From contig NW_004955501.1 of the NCBI RefSeq assembly GCF_000276665.1, positions 5,879,485 to 5,943,484 on the forward strand: 64,000 nt of DNA, in the 5' to 3' direction. Below are positions 46,826 to 58,620 of this stretch, piece after piece. Each line of letters begins with the position of its first letter. Positions within the stretch are counted from its first letter, which is position 1. Made by a program: the position numbers and the translations under genes. Origin of the DNA: Chinchilla lanigera (lineage: Eukaryota > Chordata > Mammalia > Rodentia > Chinchillidae). A model generated the notes under the pieces. It was not told the origin of the DNA and did no database searches. It saw only the letters and a program-made list of their open reading frames with translations.

Positions 46826-49139
46826 ATTATTTTTCTGATTTTCTTTGGTACACATTTGTAGTACATAGTAACTACATTCATCCTGGGCCAGCCTTTTTTG
46901 AATGAGTAAAGCAAAGTCAAGGTTGTCCTTTAAGGAAAAGTACTAAAGGAAGATTGCTTTCCTTATGCAAAAGCCAAGAACCAGCACTTTAAAATAACCA
47001 GTCTATCATTAAATTATTCGAAAAATTCCAACCCAGAAGACTACCATGGTCTTCATACTTTTTATGAATTAACTATTAATACAATATGAACTTTGTTTGT
47101 TTCATGACAGAAATCTTGAACCTGATGATAAAGAATAATATGGCCAAATAATGTAAGATTGAGCAAGAATATTTTGAAGTAATAATCGTACTAAAAAGTC
47201 AGTAATAAGAATAGGAATGGAAATTGCCTGCAGAAAAGATACTTCTGGCAGATATATGGAAAGACATTTAAGTGTTTTTATAATGATTATAAAAAGAAAA
47301 CATGTTTATTTAAAAAGCAGAAAAGTCATATAGCAAAACCTGTTTTCTCATTCACAAAGTTTTACAAATTAGTAATGATATAGAAAATAATATTTTCATT
47401 CTATATTCAGATTTTCAAGGGTGAAGTATATACAGCTGCTTTAAATAGCTCTTTTTGTGCATGAAAATGTTTAAACGTTTATGCATCAAATCTCCCACTA
47501 CCTAGGTAAAAATACAAACATCTTTGGGCTTTAAAAATACTATATCTGAGTCAAAAGGAGAAAAGAACAAACCAACCTGTTTTCAGCCAGCAGAGAGAAG
47601 CAGTCTTGAGTGCAGAGAGGAAAATCAAATGACTCCTCTAACACGGGCTGCTACTTTTGTTTTCGTTTTACACTCCGCCTTAACGTTGGATCCAGAGGAC
47701 TTTCCAAAGGAAATTTAACCTTATGAGCACATGGCTTTTACTTTATGCAGAACCGTCCTGTGAAGTTACATCTAAGTTCTTGAGTATCCTAGGATACACA
47801 TTTGAAAGAATTCCAGCTTGTTTCCAAAATCACAGATCTTTCACTTTCCGCTGAGCCGAAGAGAACAAGCAAAAGCCTGCAGCTGCTCCCTGACTGACTG
47901 CTAAGGCAAAACCAGATTCTCCCAGGAGTGTGCAGACAGCCCAGCCCTTACTTGGTAGCATTTAGAGAAATCCTCTCCCAGGTTATTTTGTCTAGGAAAT
48001 AAAAATATTTTAACTCAGAAGATTATCTTTTTAAAGACTAAATTATCAAAGATGAAATTATGGATAATCATTAACTAGAACTTAATCATTTTATGACATA
48101 TCACTTAATATTTTACTTAAACTGCTAGGCTCCTGGCATCTCTGTACTCTTTCATCTGTGATCTCACCTGTGCCTTTAGCTTTCAATTCTCTCGCCTTCC
48201 TATAGCCCTTCTCTCCAAAGACCAGAGTACAAACCTTCAAAAGCCTGCTGTCTGGGAGGCTGTGTAGCTCCCCAGGCTTCCAGACAAATGAAAGAGAAAG
48301 AGAGACATTAGGGAGACGTGCGCTGGTGGTCCCCTTCAACCTCAGTCTTCACATTTGCATGGCTGTTGCCTTATTTACTTTGTTATGCAAGGCCAGCCTC
48401 ACTCTCCACCTGCAGGAGTAATTTTAGACCCAGGCCATTTTCCCCCAGCTGACTGGGCTAACCTTTTTCATTAATTCACAGGAAAACAGCCCCTTAGGCT
48501 CGCCTGCATCCTCTTTCTCCTCCTTGAGGGCAGTGTATGTCTGAGCCAGTTTCTCGTCCTACTTTATGCCAGAGCATCACTGGGGTGCAATTAGATCAGC
48601 TCAGCACCTATATTTGTAGCCTTTGCCATTGTTCATGGTACACATTGTCCCACCACGGCCAATCTCACACTCTCAAAGTCAAGTCACATGTGCCAAGTTG
48701 CAAAGAGGTGAGTGTGATTAGCACTGCTGAGCGGTCTAGCGTTGCTGTAGGAGGCCTGCCTTCCTGCCCTCACGGATCATTCTTCCAACCCCTTGCTGCC
48801 TTCTGAAGGACATTGCTCTTAACGTTTTTATCACTGCTTTAGCTGGACTGTCTGGTCTTTCCCATTCTCTTACTGTTTATTTTTCTCGATCATCTATATA
48901 TTCCTGCCTAGCATACCCTTCCCACTCCACTTCAGATTCCTAGCTCCTGTTCAGGATCAGACTCAGGTCTGACCTTAATATTAATTACTCCAGGAATCCT
49001 TCCATAATCCTCCCAAATTAGATCAGACAGTGCCACCTCTTCCTTTGCTCTTACAGGACCATCTCTCTCTGTTGTTAGTGCTTATGATTTCTTTCTGTCT
49101 TCCATCTGAGAATACTGAAAATACTGAGAGAATACTTCA

Positions 49140-49169
49140 AATACTGAGAATACATGCATTCTCAGTATT
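49140..49169. repeat. Palindrome with 12-bp perfect arms
   Basis: aatactgagaat and attctcagtatt flank acatgc. Partial copies of aatactgag/aatacttc precede it at 49111-49139. Confidence 0.9.
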
Positions 49170-50714
49170 TACCTTGGAATTTTACCTCATAGTGTCAGTT
49201 TACGGAATAATAAGTACATACATGAATCAACAAATCAGTCAATGTTTAAGTAACTTGTCCTGCACAGATATACAAGGTTCATACTGCAGGTGAAATTTTG
49301 ATTTCACAACTTTAGTTTTAGATTTTAGTTTTATCATGCTATCTCTTACACGTTTTTAGTATTCCATGATGCCATCTATTCTAGAGTCTTAAAATTGTTT
49401 TATAGATACTTCAAAGTATCGTTCTTTCCCTTGTTTACCTGCCCCAAACAACCACATGCTCTCTTATAAATTAGACTCCTGTCCTGTATGTCGGTTACGG
49501 TGCTGCAATCTTTACATCTTTTGAATTTGCAAGTATTCACTCACACAAATACTGACCCAGCCCTTAGGGCACACAGGACATCAGAACTGAAGTGAGCTGC
49601 TGCTGCTGCTGCCGTAGAGTGAGCTCTACCTGTGTGAGTCATGGTGGCACTAGCTCACTGTTGGCTGTATTTTCTCTGTTCCTCTTCTCCACACAGAACT
49701 AAGACAATGGGTGGTAAGAGGGGAAATTTGCAAAACATGAAGGTCATGTAGCTTTAGAGGGTAAGTTGAAGCATCACGTACCTTAAGCAGCTTTTTAAAG
49801 TACGTACTTGATGTTTCCTCAATGCCATTTTTCTGTACCTCTCTTCCATTTCTTCCCATGGCCCTAACTGAGTCATTATGATTCTAGTTTTCTCTAAATG
49901 TAATACCCAAATGATTTCTTGCCTTAACATAATGTGTCCTTTTCCTAAAGAATCTTTCTCCTCTCATCCAGTTCTTATGTTTCCTCTTGTACTGTTAACA
50001 GTGACAGATGTTTGATTAACTACATACTGTATGTCACTGTGAATATCACTGATACTGAGACATATATTGGACACAACTTAGATGACTTTATCATTTCTCC
50101 TTAGCATCCATCCTGTGTTGAATTCAGATTGTATCAGTCTTTCACAACACATTGTTACTTAAAGCGTATATTATTTTCAACTCACTTTAAATGGCATTTT
50201 CAGTAGCTAAAGAATATTTTATTGCACGGTTTATCATAATTTACTGTATTGTGTTCCTGTAACTGAATTTTTAGATTATTTCCAGCATTTTATTATTACA
50301 AAAATATTATGGAGAGTATTTTTGTAAATATTGTCAAAAGGAATTTAATCTCACAAAATCATTTTGAAGAATATGACTAACCATATATAATCATCCTTTT
50401 TTTTCTTACACCAAAAATAGTGTTTCATACTGTCCATACTGAATAATAATCCTGGACTTCCTCCATGTTGTTGCATGAAAAGTGTCCTTATTTATTTTAG
50501 AAGAGTTTCATTGTTTAGACGTGCCACATTAGACTTCAAAAGTCTCTTACTGGTAGACATTGGTTTATGTCCAACTCTTTGCAAATACAAGCAATATCAC
50601 TGCAGTTAATAATCTCGTGCATCTGTTATTTCCTACAAGAACGGCCGTATTTCATGTTGACTCCCAGTGGTCTTTTTTTTCACTTTGCTTTGTCTTGTTT
50701 TTGTTTTTTGTTAT

Positions 50715-50792
50715 TGTTTCCTGAATTGTTTGAACCCAGGTCCTCGTGTATGTGAGGCAAGTGCTCTACCACTAAGCCACCTCCTCAACCCT
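50715..50792 (-). mobile_element. Diverged ID SINE
   Basis: tgtttgaacccaggtcctcg, gtgctctaccactaagccac, tcaaccctg in reverse orientation. Confidence 0.7.
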
Positions 50793-51626
50793 GAAATACC
50801 GTGTTCCTAAGAGAAGCCCTAGAAGTGGGATTGATGGGTGAAACATTGCATACGTTTGTAATTTTGATGGCAGGGCCAAATTGTACTGGGTAGGAATGGT
50901 ATTTCTCTCCCACCAGTTATGTATGAAAGGCCTATTTCCCTAAAACCTTGCTAGTGGAATGTATTTTGCTAACATGTTGCTTTCTATGCTTGATCTTAGC
51001 TGAAAGGCCTAGAAGCTATGACTAGCAACATATACGGTGTACTTTTCCATACCCATGTGTGAAACATTGGGCAATAAACTGATGTTGAATATTATCTTTG
51101 CCAGTTAATAGGTAAAATGGTATTGCACTATTATTTTATTCTATATTTATTTCATTAGTGGTAAAGTTGAACACTTCAAAAATCTGTTCAACCCATTTAT
51201 GCCAAAGATTGAAATTTTTTTGAATTTTTGCATGAAATGTATATATGTTACCTAGAAAAATTCAAGGAACAAGAATTTGAAGAGAACACATTTCATTTAT
51301 GTTATGGAAATGGATCACTAGGCATGGAGGGATTAGTTATTATTTCTTCTTTTTGCAAATTTGCTCTTTGTCTTCACACTGATCTTCAAGTGTTCTTTAT
51401 ATTTTGAGGATAAAAGTATTCTAAATATTTTACCACAGATGTTGAAATATTTTTCCTTTTTTTTGCTTTTAACGTATAACAGTTTTACATAGATAAACCA
51501 ATTGATCATTTCCTTTAAAACTTAAAATACTTTTCCACATAGAGATTTAATAAATGTTAACTTTTTCTTCTTTTTATAGGTTAATTATTTAACTTTTTAA
51601 AAAATTCAGCTCTAATCTGTGTGGAT

Positions 51627-51834
51627 TTTTTTTTCTTTTTGTATTACTGGGTATTAAACCCAGGGTCTTCATAATGACCTATATCACCAGCCCTTTTGAT
51701 TTTTATTTTTTAAAATTTTGAGACCTAGTCTTGCTAAGTCACTAAGTGGCCCAAGCTGATTTTGAACTTGCAGTCTTCCTGCCTCAGCCTCACAGAGTTC
51801 TAGGCCTACAGGCATATGCCACCACACCAAGCTA
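51627..51834 (-). mobile_element. B1-ID composite SINE
   Basis: Reverse ID half (gtattaaacccagggtcttc to atcaccagccc) running into a reverse B1 half (ttgagacctagtcttgctaa to gccaccacaccaagc). Confidence 0.7.
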
Positions 51835-52337
51835 TTGGGGATTTTTGACTTGGGCATATTCTATGATGCAGGAGCAATAGCAGAAGCATGTAGAATTTAC
51901 TGAATATTTATTATTTAGATATAAGCTTTTCTGAGGTAATTTCAGTGACTGTCAAAAGGTATTTTACCCCTCAAGCATAATACATGCTCCAAGTGAATGC
52001 CTGGGAATATTCCCTTAATCATGGGTTGTATGATAGATATTTCTTGTAACTTGAAAGTTTATTATGAAATAGTAATTAACTAATAATACTTTAATTCTAC
52101 TTTGAATTGTTAATATTCAATTTGTACCCAAAAGAAGTTTAAGTATCTTACCCCAGAAATCCAATGTTGGCAGAAGTAACAGGCCAAGACTTTGTGGGTA
52201 GCAAACTGTGCTTTATATTAACATCATCATCTGCATCACCTTCTGAGCTGCTTCGGGCCACATCCGTGTGCAGTGGTCATCTTATTCCTCCAGTTGTCCT
52301 CTTTCCTTTTGTTAGGAAACGACTTGGATAACCATGA

Positions 52338-52434
52338 GGGTTCAAAGTGAAGAGAGTATTCTGAAGAGGATTAAGGACAATGTGTCTTGCACTCTAATTT
52401 TTTTAAAGTTAAACACTTTACTGTATTTTTGATT
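52338..52434 (+). mobile_element. Mariner-like 3' end, copy 1
   Basis: ttcaaagtgaagagagtatt to ctgtatttttgatt. Ends like a mariner transposon 3' terminus; about 95% identical, inverted, to copy 2 at 53399-53494. A B1 follows at once. Confidence 0.55.
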
Positions 52435-52439
52435 GTTTC

Positions 52440-52594
52440 GTTTTGTTTTTGTCTTTTTGAGACAGGGTCTTGCTATGCAGTTCATGTTGGCCTTGAGCTC
52501 ACTTTATAGCCCAGGCTGACTTCAAACTCACAGCGATCCTCCTGCCTCAGCCTCCCAAGCGCTGGGATTTCAGGCGTGCGCCACCACATCTGGC
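52440..52594 (-). mobile_element. B1 SINE
   Basis: Reverse B1: ttttgagacagggtcttgct to gtgcgccaccacatctggcc; well preserved. Confidence 0.9.
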
Positions 52595-53398
52595 CAACCA
52601 TGTGGTTTTAAGAGCCCTGGAAGTTAACATTCATCAGCAGAGAATATCAGGAAGATACAGCTTCCAGCCTGGCTTAACCTTGGCACTCGAATAGTCTTGA
52701 AATTCCAGAGTCTGGATTAAAAACAAAGCCATTTCGTCCATGTCATCTGTTCTCATTCATGAAGGCCTACAATAGACATGTTGAAATGTTCTCTGGACTA
52801 CACATATTTCCTCGATATATTTCATTTCTGACATTTTACATCCTGTTCATTAACTAAAACAGTGTACAAAAGCAAAACTTCTCCGGAATAGAGGGTGTTT
52901 CAGTTGTTGTACCTGCCAAATTCTGCTTATAGCTAAAAAGAGATGATGTATTTATAAGGATTTTTTTCTCTTATTTTTCTGAAACATCAAGATTAAGCAA
53001 AAATATTTTGAATTTTATAAACTATTCATTCACCCTTATTTCCCTAATGTAATGATCATAAAGAAAGCCAAGTTAGATGTTTCAGGTTTTAGAATCTGAA
53101 TTGTTCTCTATGTTAGACTGAGCGAGGCAGAATTAAAGAACCATTTGCCTTGTTTTTTGAATTTCTTAAAAATTTACCTGCTATCTGAAATCTATTGTAC
53201 ATGTATTTAAAGGTGCAATAACAATTTTTCCATGGTAGAACAAGGCAAGAATGATATTAGAAAATATTAGAGAAAAAAGTGATGTATTCTGAGTATTAGA
53301 AAAGGGGGCTTTGGACCAGAGTTCAAAGTTACTTGCTCAGAATTTTATTTAGGAAATTCTAGGTTATTTCCATTGCATAGTTTTCTCCATTTATAAGG

Positions 53399-53494
53399 GG
53401 TGATCAAAAATACAGTGTTTAACTTTAAAAAAATTAGGGTGCAAGACACATTGTCCTTAATCCTCTTCAGAATACTCTCTTTACTTTGAACACT
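53399..53494 (-). mobile_element. Mariner-like 3' end, copy 2 (inverted)
   Basis: ggtgatcaaaaatacagtgt on the + strand is the reverse of a mariner end. The next 75 bases invert copy 1 with three substitutions and one 4-base indel. Confidence 0.6.
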
Positions 53495-53699
53495 GTTACC
53501 CCTCATTCCTGCCACTTTCCTAAAGCGGTTCTAGAAGTCCTTTTTAGTGGGTGTCTTCATGCGGTGTGATCAGAAATTCAGTAGTGCTGTTACTGAGTGC
53601 CACCCAGCAGAGAGGCAGGCTCATAAAATAATATGCATGCCCTCATCCACGTTATTCACTGGCACTGGCACCGCAGGACTGCTGCCTCTTCCCCAGAGT

Positions 53700-53938
53700 C
53701 AAAGTGACCACGAAAGATAAACGTTTTGAACTGATTCAGGTTACTGAGGCAGCCATACCAGCACAACTAAAGACATAAAGAGGATCTCCCCAAACCACTT
53801 CAGAAAGTGGCATGAACAAGGAGGATCTAAACGTGTGCAGAGTGAGGGCGAGTATTCTGAAGGAAATTAAAGGCAATGTGTCTTTTGCTGTAATAAAGTT
53901 TTAAAAATTTAAGTGTACACTGTATTTTTCTATCACAC
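53700..53938 (+). mobile_element. Mariner-like element remnant, copy 3, with transposase C-terminus
   Basis: A decayed coding remnant near 53790-53870 reads NHFRKWHEQ...RVQSEGEYSEGN, like the C-terminus of mariner-type transposases (FRKWQERW...SEGEYFEGD). It is followed by ctgtatttttctatcacac, a mariner-like end. More diverged than copies 1 and 2. Confidence 0.6.
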
Positions 53939-54774
53939 TGTAGTACCTCTTCAGTTAGACTGAGAATGCTATGAAAGCCGTAATGGTACTCTTACTTTTA
54001 AATAAATCCAGACAGTACATCATTTCCTTACACATATTTCAGTATGTCTCTTAGTAAGGACTCCTTTATACATATTATAGGAGGTGGTCATAAGATGCAG
54101 TGAGTGTTGAAGTAAGCCCTCTGCTGCTGTTTGTGGCTGTGTAGTTGGGAAACCAACTCCACGGTAGTTTCCTTCAGGAACTGGGTACTTAAGATTTGTG
54201 GCAAATATGAAATCTACTTCTTCGCACAAAGCCCCTAATGAGAAATCCTTGTAACTCCTGAAATGGGATTAAATAAAATTTTGCATTATGAGAAATGAGA
54301 AATACCTTATTTTGGCAAATTTCTGACCCTTACTAAATTAATAAATGAGAATTCAGGTCTTTTGTCTTCATATACGTGGGCAGATAAAATATTTTATTAG
54401 CTACGTATAATTTATCTTATGTATGGCACATAGCTCTATCAGACATACTGTCCCACCCTTCCTAGCATGCTGCCGTCTGAATGGTGGGACAAGACAGCCG
54501 TCTTTTTGTCTGAAGGGTCACGGCTGTTCTGTGTTTCTTTGACTACTGGTTGTTTGTGTGCAGCTGCTCTCATTGATGGAATCCAATCTTGTCCTCGCCT
54601 AAGCATTTTTCTTGGGTGACACACAGTGGTGTACAACAAGGATTATTAATTTAACAAGTCAAAGGTTTTTCCCATCTGTTTTTTTGCCAGAGACAAACTT
54701 GGAAGGATTGGGTGAAATGTCAAATGAGAAATTTCTTTTTATAACATATTCTGCTCATTTCCCCCTGCTTTTAG

Positions 54775-54841
54775 GAGCCGGGAATCCCAAGTGCAAAATT
54801 GCAGTTGTTTTGGGGAGAACTAAAAGTCCTACTGAGTCCAG
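54775..54841 (+). CDS. ACAD11: ACAD11 exon 14
   Basis: 67-bp exon: completes Gly, then 21 codons (about residues 543-563), AGNPKCKIAVVLGRTKSPTE then S, plus two bases of Arg. A strand of the ACAD beta-domain after the WWSSGAG turn. Acceptor cttttag, donor gtaata. Confidence 0.92.
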
Positions 54842-55399
54842 GTAATAAAGCATTCTGATTGGGAAATCTGTTAGAGACAATTCAACCTTTCCTTTTGTCC
54901 ACTTAATTTACTTACAGCATTTGAGCTCACAAATCATAATAGTATAACATATACTGTGTAATTAAATATTTGCAGATCACAGATATTTTGCTAAAAGAGA
55001 GATCTGGAAAACATCTTAGACAATGTTGCTGTATATTCTTCCCTGAAGAATTTCTGGCATTAGGAAGTGTTACAGAATCATCTAGCTGTTTGGATTGGAT
55101 ATTAGATAGAACATTTTTCAGACTTGTCTATGATACTGACAGGATTAGATGTCTCTGTCAAAGGCCACAGCCTGGCAATGTTTCCTACAGACTTTCCCGG
55201 TTACCATTGTTGAGCAGAGACCCCAAACAACTTTCACTTATTTCCACATCACTGTTTTCATTCCCGATCACAGCCTGATCAGACTGTGCCAAGTGCGTCT
55301 TTTACACAGCTCACACTCTAGCTATGGTTGTCTTTGTGGCTACATGCTAACAACACTTCATTCTCTTAGCAGACTTTTCCTGTTTTTTCTTTTCACTAG
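54842..55399 (+). other. ACAD11 intron 14
   Basis: 558 bp with no mobile element recognised. Confidence 0.8.
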
Positions 55400-55485
55400 A
55401 CACAAACAACACAGCATGATTCTCGTTCCAATGAACACACCTGGAGTAGAATTAATAAGGCCGTTGTCAGTTTTTGGCTACATGG
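55400..55485 (+). CDS. ACAD11: ACAD11 exon 15
   Basis: 86-bp exon: completes Arg, then 28 codons (about residues 565-592), HKQHSMILVPMNTPGVELIR to VFGYM, plus one base of Asp. Beta-domain strands; SMILVPMNTPGV is the usual ACAD 'xxFLVxxxxPGV' segment. Acceptor cactag, donor gtaagt. Confidence 0.93.
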
Positions 55486-57228
55486 GTAAGTACGAAACAT
55501 GAATGTCCACCCATTAGCAAGCAGAAGACTAGAATCTGGAGTAGCACCGAAGGGAATAGATAGTATTTGAATGTAGGAGATGTCATCTTGGGAATCCCTT
55601 TGGCCCTGGCAGCTCTCTTGCTGTGCAGGTGGAGTTGGAGATGGTGCTCATAAAGAGGCACCACGTTCGCCCTCACTTGGTTTACTGTTTGGAAAAGAGC
55701 AGGTTGTCTTTAAGGAACAGCAACTTTAGCTGCCTGTCTTCTCTCTCTTGTTTATGAATATGGGTTAACAAAACAGATACAGATAAAGTAAATCAAGGCA
55801 GCCTACAGTAGGATTAAATTTTTGTCTCCATGTTCAACTTTTCAATTAATCTTTCAGAGCTGTTAAACCGAAGTTGAGTTTTACCTTATTTGAGTGTAAA
55901 GCTTTTCCTTTCTTCTCTTGGGTATAATTTTTAAGAAACAAGGTTACTTTTGTTACCGACCGCACACACTTTGTTGGGTCCATGCTCTTCAGATCGTCCA
56001 CTCAGCAAGTTTATGGAGCACCGAGCACTGTTCGAGGTCCTTGGGGCACATTAATAAAATCAGTAGACTAAGTTTCTTGCCCTTCTGCAGCTTACATGTT
56101 GCTGGAAGGAAATAAATAATAACGAGAAACATGGAAGCAGGTAAAGGATATAGCATGTCGCCAGGTGATGATGCTATGAAAAAGCTGACTGAATTTCATG
56201 TTCCTTTTCTCCATGGCTTTCTCTCTCTTGCTGAATGTGACTGATACATATGTTTGAACAGCAGAATAAGAATTGCAGCTTTATAGAACGTTTAACACCA
56301 TAACCTTCTGTGAATGCCACTCTAGGATATGCTAAGTGAGGGGACAGATGGGACATACAGCTCGCAGGAGCAGATTACACATAGGAAGTTGGCGGGCTGC
56401 ACAACAACCTCCTGAAAGACACCGAAATGAATTCAGAATGAAGGTGCCACTGCAGACCTACTTTTGAATTTTCAGTGTGAAAAATTAACCAGCATCTGTC
56501 CACTTCCGTATATATAAGGCCGAAAGAGACAGTGTGGGGAGGGCTGGTCATTAGTTCTGTTGGGAGAAGAGGTGGGGTCCACGTGAGGCTGTCTTTAGAA
56601 CATGCTGAGGAGGAAGAGTGCTTCCAAGAGAAGGGAGCGAGTCTGCTCCCAGCCTCACGGGCCCAAACGCCCGCATTTTCAAGTGCGATGAGTGGAACGA
56701 GGCAAACACAGAGCGACGCGCCGGAGTGATGGCACCGTCTCTGCTTCCTGCCCACGCTGAGCCTGCCCTGCCCCTCCAGCAGGCCCTTGGCATCTTCGGG
56801 CACTGTGGGCCATCATGATGAAATAAGAAATTTGAGTGTATAACTCATTTTCAATTTTTTAAAACACTGAATCTTCCCCCCAACACACAAGCAAAATTCC
56901 TTTGGGATCCCATAAAAACTTGAAGTTTGTAGTCTTGTTAGAGTGTGAAACCCAGCCTTCGTTTTCCACGGCTCTACAGTTTCAGAGAATGAATTAGAAA
57001 ACCTCTGAATCCAGTGCTTTGTAAAATCTTTCCTAACTCAGACAAGTGGTAAGTTTTCAGGACTGCTGGTGCTGCGTGTTCTGGGCTAAGATCTACCTGG
57101 GAATGTCATCACATATGGGTCTTGTAGAGCCTACTTTCTTTAAGTACTTGTACTCCTGAAGAGTAATTATACTTCTCTTTTTTAGTCAGCTCATTTGTGT
57201 CTTTAAAATTTTATGTTCTGTTTTATAG
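55486..57228 (+). other. ACAD11 intron 15
   Basis: 1.7 kb. 55960-56130 has a weak resemblance to an old mammalian interspersed repeat (a gcaagtttatggagcaccga-type core). 56520-56820 is locally GC-rich with several short chance frames. Nothing else recognised. Confidence 0.65.
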
Positions 57229-57300
57229 ATTATTTACATGGAGGACATTTTGAGGTCCATTTTAATCAAGTACGAGTTCCTGCTTCCAATTTAATACTAG
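57229..57300 (+). CDS. ACAD11: ACAD11 exon 16
   Basis: 72-bp exon: completes Asp, then 23 codons (about residues 594-616), YLHGGHFEVHFNQVRVPASN then LIL, plus one base of Gly. It holds the FxxVRVPxxNLIL strand that ends the ACAD beta-domain. Acceptor ttatag, donor gtgaga. Confidence 0.93.
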
Positions 57301-58155
57301 GTGAGATACACTTGGTAAAAACTGTTCTTTGGTATTGTCTCTTAGTACTTTCAGGATTAAATCTGGAAAAAATATCCAGTTGGCTTCTAGATACCTTCTA
57401 TTCTTGTTTCCTCCATTTATCAAGAAAAAATTTCCATTTTGTAAATTTTCGTACATGAAATGGTAAAGTTTTGTTTACATGTTAGATGTGGTTTTGTGTA
57501 TCACATCAGTTAAAAATACAGCTAAATATAAAAGCTAACCAATTCAGAGCAATGTATTTCTCCTAAGGTACAATCTGTTTTAGAAAACCTTAATACTTTC
57601 TGACTTCAAGTCTTACATTCAAAGTAGAAGAATGAATACCTCTGAACACTGCACTCTTAAAATACAGTGTTACTGAACTCATATTGGATTCCACCTGACC
57701 TTCAAAGAAATTTTCAAATCCCATCTTTTCATGAATGTTTTGTGTTTCTGATCTCACTCACTGAACAAGCCCCCGATCCCTGCCCAGCCCCAGGGCTGCA
57801 GAGGGCTACACACCGGCCCTCCTGTGCCTTTCTTGGTCGCTCCATCTCTGTAGCCCTTGTGCTTGTCCCCTGAGTGGGGCCCCCGTCTTAGCCACTGTGT
57901 AACTAGTGAGCGCTGGTAAAGTAGCTTATGCACAGTGAGCACTCCAAAATCAGTTCTAAATGTGATTGAAATGTTTAATGAGGGTGGCTTTAAAAAACAT
58001 AGCAATCAACATTCCCATAAATGAATAGTGAATCTTCAAGAACTGGTTTTTTCCTTACCAGAAGGCCATTTTATTGAGAACAGCTCATCATCTTCCCAAG
58101 ATGTGTGTAAATAATGAAGGGAATGGACAGTTTTCATGTTCTTTCTTTCTCACAG
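57301..58155 (+). other. ACAD11 intron 16
   Basis: 855 bp. No mobile element recognised; a short GC-rich patch lies near 57770-57900. Confidence 0.75.
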
Positions 58156-58310
58156 GTGAAGGGAGGGGATTTGAGATTTCCCAAGGCCGCCTCGGCCCTG
58201 GCAGAATCCACCACTGTATGAGAACAGTCGGGGTGGCAGAACGCGCTCTGCAGATCATGTGTGAGCGGGCAGCGCAGAGGGAAGCCTTTCAGAGGAAACT
58301 GTATGAACAC
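58156..58310 (+). CDS. ACAD11: ACAD11 exon 17, last exon in window
   Basis: 155-bp exon: completes Gly, then 51 codons (about residues 618-668), [20 protein letters not shown] to [24 protein letters not shown] is the hallmark opening of the ACAD C-terminal helical domain, where FAD and subunit contacts lie. Donor gtaagg. The next expected exon (beginning EVVAHWIAESR in human) was looked for up to 64000 and not found. Confidence 0.95.
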
Positions 58311-58421
58311 GTAAGGGGCTAACTTACTGGGACTCCTCTTAGCCCTGTGTACTACACTAGCCTTGAGCAGAAATATTAGTGTGCAAGATATACATATAAG
58401 GTGATTCTTTCCCATAAAGTA

Positions 58422-58620
58422 ATGGTGGCAAACCTATGGCGTGCATGTTATTGTGTTTTTCTTTTAAGACAAAAGACATTAATGTAGAGTTGTTTTTTTC
58501 TAAACTAAAATTTCAGTATTCAGGTTTAATTATATTGTTGGCACTTTATGATAAATAAGTGGGTTTTGGGTTGTAGTTTGGCCTTTGGTCTATAAAAGGT
58601 TGGCTGTCACTGCCATAAAT
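58422..58620. mobile_element. Short non-autonomous DNA transposon fossil
   Basis: gtaatggtggcaaacctatg at one end and aaggttggctgtcactgcca at the other are imperfect inverted copies; about 200 bp with no coding content. hAT-like by appearance only. Confidence 0.5.

Larger units (their letters stand above)
42446..54774 (+). other. ACAD11 intron 13, host of ACKR4
   Basis: 12.3 kb. ACKR4 occupies 43715-44767 on the opposite strand. ID copies lie at 42640, 45298, 46731 and 50715; composite/B1 SINEs at 51627 and 52440; mariner-like ends at 52338-53938. 43240-43500 and 50100-50960 have faint old-L1 resemblance. 45440-46590, 46830-50070 (except the palindrome at 49140) and 53940-54774 show no recognised element; the untranslated ACKR4 exon may lie in 45000-49000. 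Confidence 0.7.
4616..58310 (+). other. ACAD11: ACAD11 gene, 16 internal exons (exons 2-17)
   Basis: Sixteen GT-AG-bounded exons join in one frame into about 618 codons that follow mammalian ACAD11 (acyl-CoA dehydrogenase family member 11) in order and without gaps. The known protein is about 780 residues: an N-terminal APH-like kinase domain fused to a C-terminal FAD-dependent acyl-CoA dehydrogenase. It is reported to be peroxisomal or mitochondrial, and with ACAD10 to degrade 4-hydroxy fatty acids by phosphorylating the 4-hydroxyl group before dehydrogenase-domain chemistry (literature recalled, not shown here). Seen in sequence: HGDxxxxN (about residues 220-227), LDWE (about 241-244) and the ACAD motif TEPDVASSD (about 508-516). 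Residues 1-49 and about 669-781, including the expected C-terminal active-site region, lie outside the window. No frameshift or in-frame stop was seen, so the gene looks functional. Residue numbers assume 49 residues upstream, as in human. Confidence 0.95.

Noticed and set aside
56375..56818. Cluster of overlapping frames up to 142 codons on both strands
   Set aside because: A locally GC-rich intron patch where stops are rare; no homology, splice context or conserved motif seen.
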